This document shows positions 34,542 through 45,208 of a DNA stretch of 64,000 bases, piece by piece (the first letter of the stretch is position 1; each line of letters begins with the position of its first letter). Origin of the DNA: Streptomyces ortus (lineage in GTDB: Bacteria; Actinomycetota; Actinomycetes; Streptomycetales; Streptomycetaceae); the NCBI RefSeq assembly GCF_026341275.1, contig NZ_JAIFZO010000002.1, positions 5,486,118 through 5,550,117 of the forward strand, written 5' to 3'. The notes below the pieces were generated by a model. The model was given only the letters and a program-made list of their open reading frames with translations. It did no database searches and was not told the DNA's origin. A program made the position numbers and the translations under genes.

Positions 34542-36806
34542 ATGGCCAATCAGGTGGGGGCGGGGAGCGGGGAGCGGAACCTCGCGGTGCTCGAAGGCGT
34601 GCTGGAGCGGATCACGTACGCCAACGAGGAGAACGGCTACACGGTCGCGCGCGTCGACACCGGCCGCGGCGGCGGTGACCTGCTCACCGTCGTCGGCGCG
34701 CTGCTCGGCGCCCAGGTCGGGGAGTCCCTGCGGATGGAGGGCCGCTGGGGTTCCCATCAGCAGTACGGCAAGCAGTTCACCGTGGAGAACTACACGACCG
34801 TCCTCCCGGCGACGGTCCAGGGCATCCGCCGCTACCTCGGCTCCGGCCTGGTCAAGGGCATCGGCCCGGTCTTCGCCGACCGCATCACCACGCACTTCGG
34901 CCTCGACACGCTCCAGATCATCGAGGAGGAGCCGAAGCGGCTCATCGAGGTGCCGGGACTCGGCCCCAAGCGCACCAAGAAGATCGCCGAGGCCTGGGAG
35001 GAACAGAAGGCGATCAAAGAGGTCATGCTCTTCCTCCAGACCGTCGAGGTGTCCACGTCCATCGCGGTGCGGATCTACAAGAAGTACGGCGACGCGTCGA
35101 TCTCGGTCGTCAAGAACCAGCCCTACCGCCTCGCGTCCGACGTCTGGGGCATCGGCTTCCTCACCGCCGACAAGATCGCCCAGTCCGTGGGCATCCCGCA
35201 CGACAGCCCGGAGCGGGTGAAGGCCGGTCTGCAGTACGCCCTTTCGCAGTCCAGCGACCAGGGCCACTGCTTCCTCCCGGAGGAACGCCTGATCGCTGAC
35301 GCGGTGAAACTGCTCCAGGTGGACACCGGCCTCGTCATCGAGTGCCTCGCGGAACTGGCGGCCCCGCCCGAGGAGGGCGAGGACCCCGGCGTCGTACGGG
35401 AGCGGGTGCCGGGCCCGGACGGCGGGGAGCCCGTGACGGCCGTCTACCTCGTCCCCTTCCACCGGGCCGAACTGTCGCTGTCCGCCCAGTTGCTGCGCCT
35501 CCTGCGTACCGACGAGGACCGGATGCCGGCGTTCCGGGACGTGGCCTGGGACAAGGCCCTGGCCTGGCTCAAGGGGCGTACGGGCACGGAGCTGGCGCCC
35601 GAGCAGGAGCAGGCCGTGCGGCTCGCCCTGACCGAGAAGGTCGCGGTGCTCACGGGCGGGCCCGGCTGCGGCAAGTCCTTCACGGTCCGCTCGATCGTGG
35701 AGCTGGCCCGGGCGAGGAAGGCGAAGGTGGTCCTCGCGGCACCGACCGGCCGGGCCGCCAAGCGGCTCGCCGAGCTGACCGGGGCGGAGGCCTCGACCGT
35801 GCACCGGCTGCTGGAACTGCGGCCCGGGGGCGACGCGGCCTACGACAGGGACCGGCCGCTGGACGCCGACCTGGTCGTCGTCGACGAGGCGTCGATGCTG
35901 GACCTGCTGCTCGCCAACAAGCTGGTCAAGGCGGTGCCTCCGGGGGCGCATCTGCTGTTCGTGGGGGACGTGGACCAGTTGCCGAGTGTCGGGGCCGGCG
36001 AGGTGCTGCGCGACCTGCTGGCGGAGGGCGGGCCCGTGCCGGCCGTCCGTCTGACCCGGGTGTTCCGGCAGGCCCAGCAGTCGGGTGTGGTCATGAACGC
36101 CCACCGGATCAACGCGGGGCAGCAGCCGCTCACCGACAAGCTCAAGGACTTCTTCCTCTTCGTGGAGGACGACACGGAGGAGGCGGGGCGGCTCACGGTG
36201 GATGTGGCGGCGCGGCGCATCCCGTCGAAGTTCGGGCTCGATCCGCGGCGTGATGTGCAGGTGCTGGCGCCGATGCACCGGGGGCCCGCGGGGGCCGCCG
36301 CGCTCAACGGCCTGCTCCAGCAGGCCGTCACCCCGGCCCGGCCCGACCTCCCCGAGAAGCGGTTCGGCGGGCGGGTCTTCCGGGTCGGCGACAAGGTCAC
36401 GCAGATCCGCAACAACTACGAGAAGGGCGAGAACGGCGTCTTCAACGGCACGGTGGGGGTGGTGACGTCCCTCAACGTCGACGATCAGCGGCTGACGGTG
36501 CTGACGGACGAGGACGAGGAGGTGCCGTACGAGTTCGACGAGCTGGACGAACTGGCGCACGCGTACGCGGTGACGATCCACCGCTCGCAGGGGAGTGAGT
36601 ACCCCGCTGTCGTCATCCCGGTGACGACCGGGGCGTGGATGATGCTCCAGCGCAACCTCCTCTACACGGCGGTGACGCGGGCGAAGAGGCTGGTGGTGCT
36701 GGTGGGGTCGCGGAAGGCGCTGGCGCAGGCGGTCCGCACGGTGTCCGCGGGCCGCCGCTGCACGGCACTGGCCTTCCGCCTAACCGGCACCCGCGTCCCT
36801 GCGTGA
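34542..36806 (+). CDS. recD2: RecD2-type SF1B DNA helicase
   Basis: A 754-residue helicase. The N-terminal OB/extension region (LEGVLERITYANEENGYTVARVDT) and helix-hairpin-helix segments (GIGPVFADRI, EVPGLGPKRTKKIAEAW) are those of RecD2. Then come Walker A GGPGCGKSFT (about 372), VLAAPTGRAAKRLAEL, motif II VVDEASMLD (about 448), GDVDQLPSVGAGEVLRDLL, LTRVFRQAQQSG, and the C-terminal UvrD-like motifs TIHRSQGSEYPAVVIP and LLYTAVTRAKRLVVLVG. RecD2 unwinds 5'-3' in genomes lacking RecBCD partners. It is a single gene, followed by array C. Confidence 0.94.
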   Translation: MANQVGAGSGERNLAVLEGVLERITYANEENGYTVARVDTGRGGGDLLTVVGALLGAQVGESLRMEGRWGSHQQYGKQFTVENYTTVLPATVQGIRRYLGSGLVKGIGPVFADRITTHFGLDTLQIIEEEPKRLIEVPGLGPKRTKKIAEAWEEQKAIKEVMLFLQTVEVSTSIAVRIYKKYGDASISVVKNQPYRLASDVWGIGFLTADKIAQSVGIPHDSPERVKAGLQYALSQSSDQGHCFLPEERLIADAVKLLQVDTGLVIECLAELAAPPEEGEDPGVVRERVPGPDGGEPVTAVYLVPFHRAELSLSAQLLRLLRTDEDRMPAFRDVAWDKALAWLKGRTGTELAPEQEQAVRLALTEKVAVLTGGPGCGKSFTVRSIVELARARKAKVVLAAPTGRAAKRLAELTGAEASTVHRLLELRPGGDAAYDRDRPLDADLVVVDEASMLDLLLANKLVKAVPPGAHLLFVGDVDQLPSVGAGEVLRDLLAEGGPVPAVRLTRVFRQAQQSGVVMNAHRINAGQQPLTDKLKDFFLFVEDDTEEAGRLTVDVAARRIPSKFGLDPRRDVQVLAPMHRGPAGAAALNGLLQQAVTPARPDLPEKRFGGRVFRVGDKVTQIRNNYEKGENGVFNGTVGVVTSLNVDDQRLTVLTDEDEEVPYEFDELDELAHAYAVTIHRSQGSEYPAVVIPVTTGAWMMLQRNLLYTAVTRAKRLVVLVGSRKALAQAVRTVSAGRRCTALAFRLTGTRVPA

Positions 36807-37402
36807 GCCTGTCCGCGGCCCCGGTGGGGCTGGTCGCGCAGTTCCCCGCGCCCCTTAGGGGGTGGAGGCGGCGGTCGTATACCTGGTGCGGGCCGGTGGG
36901 AGTCGCCCGCGCAGTTCCCCGCGCCCCTCAAGGGGCAAAAGCCGGGGCGCAGCCCCGCTTTTTAGGGGCGCGGGGAACGGCGCAGTCTTTTAGGGGCGCG
37001 GGGAACGGCGCAGTCTTTTAGGGGCGCGGGGAACGGCGCAGTCTTTTAGGGGCGCGGGGAACTGCGCGACCAGCCCCCACCGGCCCTGACCGACCCGCAC
37101 CGACCCGCACCGGCCCGCACCCGACCGACCCGTCCGGCCGTTCGGGCCGTCCGGCCGTTCGGGCCGTCCGGCCGAGCGAGCCGTCCGGTCAACCGGGAAA
37201 AATGATCGATCAAATGAGTCGGAAACCTCACACGGCACTTTCGGAAGGGCGGGGAAGCGGGCAGGATGAACAGGTTGGCGGCACTGAGTGCCGCCAATAG
37301 GCCCAATGGTCGACCCCGAGTGCACTCTCCTGCGCCAAATGGGGGATGGTAGAGACAGTCAGGGCACCTCGAAGAAGAGGCACAACGTCGGTGAGGGATG
37401 AC
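36807..37402. repeat. Array C and gltA upstream region: six 20-bp elements, 28-bp tandem, 17-bp repeat
   Basis: No gene. Two 20-base elements in reverse orientation (36836, 36909) are followed by four in forward orientation starting at 36964, 36992, 37020 and 37048, an exact 28-bp tandem (element plus AGTCTTTT); the last copy has AACT for AACG. At 37132-37174 the unit GTCCGGCCGTTCGGGCC is repeated 2.5 times. A palindrome TGATCGATCA lies at 37203-37212, about 190 bases before citrate synthase, and could be regulatory. Confidence 0.85.
36909..36983. terminator. T-tract hairpin nested in an inverted pair of 20-bp elements
   Basis: The stem CGGGGC (36943-36948) / GCCCCG (36952-36957), extended by AAAAG/CTTTT with one bulged C (36937-36962), is a good intrinsic terminator ending in a T run. 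It is enclosed by a reverse element (36909-36928) and a forward element (36964-36983) that can pair over about 20 bp with one mismatch. It probably ends recD2 transcription. Confidence 0.6.
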
Positions 37403-38692
37403 GTGAGCGACAACTCTGTAGTACTGCGGTACGGCGACGGCGAGTACACCTACCCGGTGATCGACAGCACCGTCGGCGACAAGGGCTTCGACATCGGGAA
37501 GCTCCGCGCCCAGACCGGTCTGGTGACGCTGGACAGCGGTTACGGGAACACCGCCGCCTATAAATCCGCCATCACCTATCTCGACGGCGAGCAGGGCATC
37601 CTCCGCTACCGCGGGTACCCGATCGAGCAGCTCGCCGAGAGCTCCACCTTCCTCGAAGTGGCCTCGCTGCTGATCAACGGCGAGCTGCCCACGGTCGACG
37701 AGCTCTCCACCTTCCAGAACGAGATCACGCAGCACACCCTGCTGCACGAGGACGTCAAGCGGTTCTTCCAGGGCTTCCCCCGCGACGCCCACCCGATGGC
37801 CATGCTGTCCTCGGTGGTCTCCGCGCTGTCGACGTTCTACCAGGACAGCCACAACCCGTTCGACGAGGAGCAGCGCCACCTCTCGACGATCCGGCTCCTC
37901 GCGAAGCTTCCGACGATCGCCGCGTACGCGTACAAGAAGTCGATCGGTCATCCCTTCGTCTATCCGCGCAACGACCTCGGCTACGTCGAGAACTTCCTGC
38001 GCATGACGTTCTCGGTGCCGGCGCAGGAGTACGAGCTCGACCCGGTCGTCGTCTCCGCGCTGGACAAGCTGCTCATCCTGCACGCGGACCACGAGCAGAA
38101 CTGTTCGACCTCCACCGTGCGTCTGGTGGGTTCGTCGCAGGCGAACATGTTCGCCTCGATCTCCGCCGGCATCAGCGCTCTCTGGGGCCCGCTGCACGGC
38201 GGCGCCAACCAGTCCGTGCTGGAGATGCTCGAAGGCATCAAGGCCAACGGCGGCGATGTCGACTCCTTCATCCGCAAGGTGAAGAACAAGGAGGACGGCG
38301 TCCGCCTGATGGGCTTCGGCCACCGGGTGTACAAGTCCTTCGACCCGCGCGCGAAGATCATCAAGGCTGCCGCGCACGACGTCCTGTCGGCCCTCGGCAA
38401 GTCCGACGAGCTGCTGGACATCGCGCTCAAGCTGGAGGAGCACGCGCTCTCCGACGACTACTTCGTCTCGCGCAACCTCTACCCGAACGTCGACTTCTAC
38501 ACCGGTCTGATCTACCGGGCCATGGGCTTCCCTACCGAGATGTTCACGGTCCTGTTCGCCCTCGGCCGGCTGCCGGGCTGGATCGCCCAGTGGCACGAGA
38601 TGATCAAGGAGCCCGGTTCCCGGATCGGGCGTCCGCGCCAGATCTACACGGGTGTCGTCGAGCGCGACTTCACCCCTGTCGAGGAGCGCTAG
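37403..38692 (+). CDS. gltA: Citrate synthase
   Basis: A 429-residue type II (hexameric-type) citrate synthase that condenses oxaloacetate and acetyl-CoA at entry to the TCA cycle. Motifs are intact: GILRYRGYPIEQLAE, HADHEQNCSTSTVRLVGSSQAN (first catalytic His), ALWGPLHGGANQSVLEM (second His), VRLMGFGHRVYKSFDPRAKI, and DFYTGLIYRAMGFP with the catalytic Asp. The GTG start at 37403 follows GAGGGA by four bases and gives the usual SDNSVVLRYGDGEYTYPV N-terminus; an upstream ATG would add 19 residues. A strong terminator follows. Confidence 0.97.
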   Translation: MSDNSVVLRYGDGEYTYPVIDSTVGDKGFDIGKLRAQTGLVTLDSGYGNTAAYKSAITYLDGEQGILRYRGYPIEQLAESSTFLEVASLLINGELPTVDELSTFQNEITQHTLLHEDVKRFFQGFPRDAHPMAMLSSVVSALSTFYQDSHNPFDEEQRHLSTIRLLAKLPTIAAYAYKKSIGHPFVYPRNDLGYVENFLRMTFSVPAQEYELDPVVVSALDKLLILHADHEQNCSTSTVRLVGSSQANMFASISAGISALWGPLHGGANQSVLEMLEGIKANGGDVDSFIRKVKNKEDGVRLMGFGHRVYKSFDPRAKIIKAAAHDVLSALGKSDELLDIALKLEEHALSDDYFVSRNLYPNVDFYTGLIYRAMGFPTEMFTVLFALGRLPGWIAQWHEMIKEPGSRIGRPRQIYTGVVERDFTPVEER

Positions 38693-38698
38693 GCGCCC

Positions 38699-38752
38699 GG
38701 AGCACTCCAGACGTCTGGAGCGCTCCAGACGTACGGAGCGCTCCAGACGTAC
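38699..38752 (+). repeat. 18-bp tandem repeat after gltA (three units)
   Basis: GGAGC(A/G)CTCCAGACGT(C/A)(T/C) is repeated three times in exact 18-bp register at 38699-38716, 38717-38734 and 38735-38752. Each unit holds the palindrome GGAGCGCTCC. It starts seven bases after the gltA stop. Confidence 0.75.
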
Positions 38753-38764
38753 GAAGCAATAAAG

Positions 38765-38812
38765 AAGGCGCCCCGCTGCCGGTCCCCCCACGGGCCGGAG
38801 TCGGGGCGCCTT
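38765..38812 (+). terminator. Citrate synthase terminator
   Basis: Arms AAGGCGCCCCG (38765-38775) and CGGGGCGCCTT (38802-38812) form a perfect 11-bp stem closed by a 26-base loop that can pair further. It lies 73 bases after the gltA stop. Confidence 0.75.
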
Positions 38813-39179
38813 CCCATGTCCCGGTGCGGATTCCCCCCACGGGATCCGGCCGGGCGTATGAAGGCAGCGCCTGAATCGCTGCGAGCAAAACGAGCAGAAT
38901 GAACAAAAATTCTGCCTACTGCGTACTACCTACCGCGTACCACTTCCTGCGTGTGCGGTCTGCCGGGACCCGTACGTACGGGAGGGCCGCTCAAAGCTCC
39001 CCGTCGTACGTGCCCCGGCAACGCGTTTCCGGGAACGTCCCCCAAGACATCCCCAGATGCCAGAAACGCCCCCCAAGACGTGTCTGACATCGTCAATCTA
39101 GACTCACGAACCCCTTCGATGGTTACGTTCACAGCACTGTGATCTGCGTCTCTCGTGTATGTCCTGAAGATACACAAGA
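38813..39179. other. Long intergenic region between gltA and copA, no gene recognised
   Basis: About 370 bases of mixed composition, more A/T than the surroundings. Short open frames here have no ribosome site and no recognisable protein. CCCCAAGAC recurs near 39040 and 39075. A TCTAGACT segment near 39107 could be a -10 region. A small RNA cannot be excluded. Confidence 0.3.
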
Positions 39180-39201
39180 GCCCCGATATGACTATCGGGG
39201 C
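39180..39201 (-). terminator. copA terminator
   Basis: GCCCCGATA (39180-39188) and TATCGGGGC (39193-39201) pair perfectly around a four-base loop. On the minus strand it is followed by TCTTGTGTATCTT, a T-rich tail, and lies 84 bases after the copA stop. Confidence 0.75.
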
Positions 39202-39284
39202 CCTAGCGTAAGGATGATGCGCGAGCCTTGTGAAGAGCTTATGTGAAGACGTGTGCCGGCCTCTAGGGGAGTCCTACCTCTTCG

Positions 39285-41570
<2,286 letters not shown>

Positions 41571-41590
41571 GTCCTGCTCCAGGGAATGAA

Positions 41591-41633
41591 CCGGGCCGTA
41601 CGGAGCCAGTATGAGCTGGTCGGTACGGCCCGG
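41591..41633 (-). terminator. copZ-copA intergenic stem-loop (attenuator-like)
   Basis: CCGGGCCGTAC (41591-41601) and GTACGGCCCGG (41623-41633) form a perfect 11-bp stem; the loop contains a further CCAG/CTGG pairing. It may reduce read-through from copZ into copA, giving more chaperone than pump. Confidence 0.65.
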
Positions 41634-41656
41634 TGTGGAGTGGGGAAAGGCGTGCC

Positions 41657-41896
41657 TCAGGCCTGGCCGGCGAGCTCGAAGCCCGCTTCGTCGACGGCGG
41701 CGCGGACGGCCTCCTCGTCGAGCGGGGCGGTGGAGATCACGGTCACCTCGCCGGTGGAGGCGACGGCCTTCACCGAGGTGACGCCCGCGATCTCGGAGAT
41801 CTCGCCGGAGACCGAGCCTTCACAGTGTCCGCAGCTCATCCCGCTCACCTGGTAGACGGTGGTGACGGAGCCCGGGGTGTCGGTGTCGGCGGTCAT
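41657..41896 (-). CDS. copZ: Copper chaperone CopZ (heavy-metal-associated domain)
   Basis: A 79-residue single HMA domain that carries Cu(I) to CopA and the regulator. YQVSGMSCGHCEGSVSGEISEIAGV has the MxCxxC copper site, followed by the usual VTVISTAPLDEEAVRAAVDEAGFELAG. ATG 41896 has GAGGAGAACGAC upstream. It is the first gene of the copper operon. Confidence 0.95.
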   Translation of the reverse strand: MTADTDTPGSVTTVYQVSGMSCGHCEGSVSGEISEIAGVTSVKAVASTGEVTVISTAPLDEEAVRAAVDEAGFELAGQA

Positions 41897-41996
41897 GTCG
41901 TTCTCCTCGTCGAGGCGTATGGGGCGTGTGCGGTGCGTGTGGCCGTGGGATACCGGGGACCCGTGTGAGGTCCACGGGCTTCCACGGTACTCACCC

Positions 41997-42014
41997 TATA
42001 CCCCTGGGGGGTAC
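41997..42014. promoter_or_regulatory. CsoR-type copper operator
   Basis: TATACCCCTGGGGGGTAC is a near-perfect dyad of the TACCCC/GGGGTA type bound by the copper sensor CsoR in actinobacteria. It lies 100 bases before copZ (minus strand) and 37 before the alcohol dehydrogenase (plus strand), so it may control both. The csoR gene itself is not in the window. Confidence 0.7.
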
Positions 42015-42050
42015 TTTCAAAGTGTCGGTGACGGCGGAGAGGTGACGGAT

Positions 42051-43079
42051 ATGCGGGCAGTGGTGTTCGAGCGGTTCGGGGAGGCGGCGGAGGTACGGGA
42101 GGTGCCGGACCCGGCGCCCGCACCGCACGGGGTGGTGGTCCGCGTCGGGGCCACCGGGCTCTGCCGCAGCGACTGGCACGGCTGGCAGGGCCACGACCCG
42201 GGCATCGAGCTGCCGCACGTGCCCGGACACGAACTCGCCGGAACCGTCGAGGCCGTGGGCGTCCTGGTGACCCGCCACCGCCCCGGCGACCGCGTCACCG
42301 TGCCCTTCGTCTGCGCCTGCGGAAGCTGTGCCTCCTGCGCTGCGGGCGACCAGCAGGTGTGCGAACGCCAGACCCAGCCCGGCTTCACGCACTGGGGATC
42401 CTTCGCCGAGTACGTCGCCCTGGACCACGCCGACGTGAACCTCGTCGCCGTGCCGGAGGAGCTGTCCTTCGGTACGGCGGCCTCGCTGGGCTGCCGGTTC
42501 GCCACGGCGTTCCGCGCGGTGGTCGCGCAGGGGCGGGTGGCACCGGGGGAGTGGGTGGCCGTGCACGGCTGCGGAGGGGTCGGGCTGTCCGCGGTGATGA
42601 TCGCCGCGGCGGCCGGGGCGCGGGTCGTCGCGGTCGACCTCTCGCCGCAGGCGCTGGAGCTGGCGCGGCGCTTCGGCGCCGTGCACGGCGTGGACGCGTC
42701 CCGGACCGACGACACGGGGGCGGCGGTCCGGGACCTGACCGGCGGCGGCGCCCAGCTGTCCCTCGACGCCCTCGGTTCCCCGGTCACCTGCGCGGCGTCG
42801 GTCGCGAGCCTGCGCCGCCGCGGCCGGCACGTCCAGGTGGGCCTGCTGCCCGAGGACCCGAAGGTGCCGATGTCCCGGGTGATCGGCCTCGAACTCGAAC
42901 TCCTCGGCAGCCACGGCATGCCCGCGCACGCCTACCCGCCGATGCTGGAGTCCGTACGGGCCGGACTGCTGCGCCCCGACCTCCTGGTGACGTCCACGAT
43001 CTCCCTGGAGGCGGCCCCCGCGGCCCTGGCGGCGATGGGGGAGGCGCCGGGGGCGGGTGTCACGGTGATCGAGCCCTGA
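42051..43079 (+). CDS. Zinc-dependent alcohol dehydrogenase
   Basis: A 342-residue medium-chain dehydrogenase. GLCRSDWHGWQGH holds the catalytic Cys, VPGHELAGTVEAVG the His-Glu, CACGSCASCAAGDQQVC the four structural zinc cysteines, and VHGCGGVGLSAVMIAAAAGARVVAVD the NAD(P) fold with an acidic residue after the last strand, favouring NAD. ATG 42051 has AGAGGTG upstream. The substrate is not known. It sits next to the CsoR-type box, divergent from copZ. Confidence 0.88.
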   Translation: MRAVVFERFGEAAEVREVPDPAPAPHGVVVRVGATGLCRSDWHGWQGHDPGIELPHVPGHELAGTVEAVGVLVTRHRPGDRVTVPFVCACGSCASCAAGDQQVCERQTQPGFTHWGSFAEYVALDHADVNLVAVPEELSFGTAASLGCRFATAFRAVVAQGRVAPGEWVAVHGCGGVGLSAVMIAAAAGARVVAVDLSPQALELARRFGAVHGVDASRTDDTGAAVRDLTGGGAQLSLDALGSPVTCAASVASLRRRGRHVQVGLLPEDPKVPMSRVIGLELELLGSHGMPAHAYPPMLESVRAGLLRPDLLVTSTISLEAAPAALAAMGEAPGAGVTVIEP

Positions 43080-43086
43080 CGAGTGT

Positions 43087-43122
43087 GAGGGGGTCCCGCA
43101 CGGTGAGGTGCGGGGCCCCCTC
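43087..43122. terminator. Terminator between convergent ADH and HTH genes
   Basis: GAGGGGGTCCCGCAC (43087-43101) and GTGCGGGGCCCCCTC (43108-43122) form a 15-bp stem with one G-T pair and a GGTGAG loop, placed seven bases after the dehydrogenase stop and 26 before the end of the facing gene. Confidence 0.75.
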
Positions 43123-43148
43123 GCGCGCAGGGAGTCGTGGCGGGTTGT

Positions 43149-43349
43149 TCAGCGGTCCCGGCGGCCTCTGTTGCCCGGCCGGGAGGCGACCCAGTCGCGG
43201 ACGGTGTCGGCGTACCAGTACGGCTTGCCGCTCTCCACGTGGTCGGGCGGGGGCAGCAGTCCGTGTTTGCGGTAGGAGCGCACAGTGTCCGGCTGCACCT
43301 TGATGTGCGCCGCGATCTCCTTGTACGACCAGAGCCTTCGGTCGGTCAT
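43149..43349 (-). CDS. Small MerR/AlpA-like DNA-binding protein
   Basis: A 66-residue protein: WSYKEIAAHIKVQPDTVRSYRKHGLLPPPDHVESGKPYWYADTVRDWVASRPG. This is a winged helix-turn-helix of the excisionase/AlpA type, where the RSYRKHGLLPPPD segment is the recognition helix plus wing. ATG 43349 has GGGAGGTG six bases upstream. There is no integrase or phage gene nearby, so it is likely one of the many chromosomal small regulators of Streptomyces rather than an active excisionase. Confidence 0.8.
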   Translation of the reverse strand: MTDRRLWSYKEIAAHIKVQPDTVRSYRKHGLLPPPDHVESGKPYWYADTVRDWVASRPGNRGRRDR

Positions 43350-43629
43350 CAGTAGCACCTCCCTGCGCGTGCCGCGGCGGCGGCCGGGGGGTGGCCGTCG
43401 GGGGAGCCGGGCACTGCGCTGGCGATCACAAGCCTGTGCTCGGTGAACGACGCAGAGTGACAACGCGGCAGGGGCTGTCGCGCGGGTGTGACGCAAGACC
43501 CGCGTATGCGTGACATGTGTGACAGGAAGGGGTCTTTTGTGACACGGGTGACGCATTGGACCCCAATAGGAACAGGCTCCGGCTGAACGGGTTCCAGCAG
43601 GGAAATGTCCCAACGGGAAACACGTCTCG

Positions 43630-43655
43630 GTGGGAAATATGTCCCACTGGGACAT
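43630..43655. promoter_or_regulatory. Overlapping TetR-type operators upstream of the TetR-SDR-ADH operon
   Basis: GTGGGAAATATGTCCCAC (43630-43647) has 6-bp arms, and ATGTCCCACTGGGACAT (43639-43655) has 7-bp arms around ACT; they overlap. A related half site, GGAAATGTCCCAACGGGAAAC, lies at 43601-43621. These end 20 bases before the TetR start, so autoregulation is likely. The rest of the 325-base gap before this gene shows nothing else clear. Confidence 0.65.
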
Positions 43656-43674
43656 GAAGGAGTATTCTGAGGGC

Positions 43675-44364
43675 ATGGAGGCAACGGAGCCCAGCACCAC
43701 CGAGGACCGCCGGCAGCGCAAGGCCCGGCAGACCCGTAACGCCCTCGCGACCGCCGCCGTCGACCTGATCCTGGAGCGCGGACTCGCCGCCACCACGGTC
43801 GAGGCGATCGCCGAGCGGGCGGACGTCACCCGCCGCACCTTCAGCCGGCTCTTCGCCGGCAAGGAGGACGCGGCCCTCGACTTCGTACGAGGTGACGGCG
43901 ACCGCATCAACGCGCTGCTGCGCGAGCGGCCCGCCGCCGAACCGCCGCTGCTCGCCTACCGGCGGGCGGTGCGCGACTGGCTCGCCGACCGGGACGACCC
44001 GGCCTGGCACCTGCGCCCCCGCATGCGGCGGCTGCTGGCCCTGCTCGACAGCGAGCCGGCCCTGTTCGCGGCGTACGAACGCATCAGGGTCGACGCCCAG
44101 GAGGACTCGGTCCGCATCCTCACCGACCGCCTCGGCCCCGACGAGGTACGGGACGAGGTACGGGACGGCATACCGGACGTGCGGGCCGCCGTCGTGGTCG
44201 ACGCCGCCGCCGGAGTCCTCACCGCCGCGCTGCGCATCTGGGCGCGCGGCGGGTCCGGCCACGACTCGGCGGCCGAGGACCTGGCCGCCCTGGTGGAACG
44301 GGCCTACGACGCCCTGACCCGAGAGGCCGCGTCCGCGGTCTCGTACGACACCCCCGAGAAGTGA
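43675..44364 (+). CDS. TetR-family regulator (operon with SDR and ADH)
   Basis: A 229-residue regulator. The TetR helix-turn-helix is ARQTRNALATAAVDLILERGLAATTVEAIAERADVTRRTFSRLFAGKEDAAL (about 20-75); the ligand domain is helical. ATG 43675 gives the best N-terminus, with AAGGAG upstream at a slightly long distance. The two dehydrogenase genes that follow begin 7 and 844 bases after its stop, so all three are probably co-transcribed and induced by an alcohol, aldehyde or ketone ligand. Confidence 0.9.
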   Translation: MEATEPSTTEDRRQRKARQTRNALATAAVDLILERGLAATTVEAIAERADVTRRTFSRLFAGKEDAALDFVRGDGDRINALLRERPAAEPPLLAYRRAVRDWLADRDDPAWHLRPRMRRLLALLDSEPALFAAYERIRVDAQEDSVRILTDRLGPDEVRDEVRDGIPDVRAAVVVDAAAGVLTAALRIWARGGSGHDSAAEDLAALVERAYDALTREAASAVSYDTPEK

Positions 44365-44371
44365 GAGCACC

Positions 44372-45166
44372 ATGAGCACCACCCCTGTCTCCGGCAACGC
44401 GCCCGTCACCGACTACGCCACCGAGTTCGCCGGGAAGACCGCGCTGGTCACCGGCGCCGCCTCCGGCATCGGCCTGGCCACCGCCCGCCGCCTCGGCGCC
44501 GGCGGCGCCAACGTGGTGATCGCCGACCACAACGCCGAGGGCGCCGAGAAAACCGCCACCGACCTGCGCGCCGAGGGCTTCGAGGCCGCCGCGGTCGAGG
44601 TGGACGTGACGAGCCCCGACTCCGTCGCGGCGGCCGTCGCCTTCGCCGTCGACACCTTCGGCGGGCTGCACCTGGCCGTGAACAACGCCGGTATCGGCGG
44701 CCCGAGCGCGCCGACCGGCGAGTACGACATCGAGGCCTACGACCGCGTGATCGCCACCAACCTCAACGGCGTCTTCTACTCCCTGCGCCACGAGCTGCCC
44801 GCCATCGAGGCGGCCGGCGGCGGCGCCGTGGTGAACGTCGCCTCGATCCTCGGCTCGGTCGGCTTCGCGGGCTCCTCCGCGTACGTGGCCGCCAAGCACG
44901 GCGTGGTGGGCCTGACCAAGACCACGGCCGCCGAGTACGCCGCCAAGGGCATCCGCGTCAACGCGGTCGGCCCCGGCTTCATCGAGACCCCGCTGCTGCG
45001 GACCATGGACAAGGAGGCCTACGACGGCCTCGTCGCGCTGCACCCCGCGGGCCGGCTCGGCAGCCCCGAGGAGGTCGCCGAACTGATCGCCTTCCTGCTG
45101 TCCGGGCGCGCCTCCTTCGTGACCGGCGGCTACCACCTGGTCGACGGCGCCTACACCGCCGTCTGA
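44372..45166 (+). CDS. Short-chain dehydrogenase/reductase
   Basis: A 264-residue classical SDR. TALVTGAASGIGLATARRLGAGGANVVIAD is the TGxxxGxG cofactor loop, with Asp at the end of strand 2 indicating NAD(H). NNAG (about 108-111), the catalytic Ser in VASILGSVGFAGSS, and YVAAKHG (YxxxK) are all present, and PGFIETPLL follows. It is the second gene of the TetR operon and probably interconverts an alcohol and ketone with the ADH downstream. Confidence 0.93.
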   Translation: MSTTPVSGNAPVTDYATEFAGKTALVTGAASGIGLATARRLGAGGANVVIADHNAEGAEKTATDLRAEGFEAAAVEVDVTSPDSVAAAVAFAVDTFGGLHLAVNNAGIGGPSAPTGEYDIEAYDRVIATNLNGVFYSLRHELPAIEAAGGGAVVNVASILGSVGFAGSSAYVAAKHGVVGLTKTTAAEYAAKGIRVNAVGPGFIETPLLRTMDKEAYDGLVALHPAGRLGSPEEVAELIAFLLSGRASFVTGGYHLVDGAYTAV

Positions 45167-45208
45167 GGACCGAGCAGTACAGGAAGCAGTGGAGAAAGAA
45201 GCAGCATC

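Noticed and set aside
34131..36581. An 816-codon minus-strand frame across recD2
   Set aside because: Antisense of RecD2, whose helicase motifs are complete on the plus strand; the minus translation has no recognisable domain.
36964..37067. CRISPR-like array (28-bp repeats)
   Set aside because: The repeats are directly adjoining with no unique spacers, there are no cas genes, and the same element is found in other arrays with other periods.
38899..39177. Short open frames between gltA and copA (62 and 83 codons)
   Set aside because: No ribosome sites, no recognisable features, and one ends across the copA terminator region.
43149..43349. Phage excisionase marking an integrated element
   Set aside because: No integrase, tRNA attachment site or phage gene is nearby; such small AlpA/MerR-like proteins are common in Streptomyces chromosomes.
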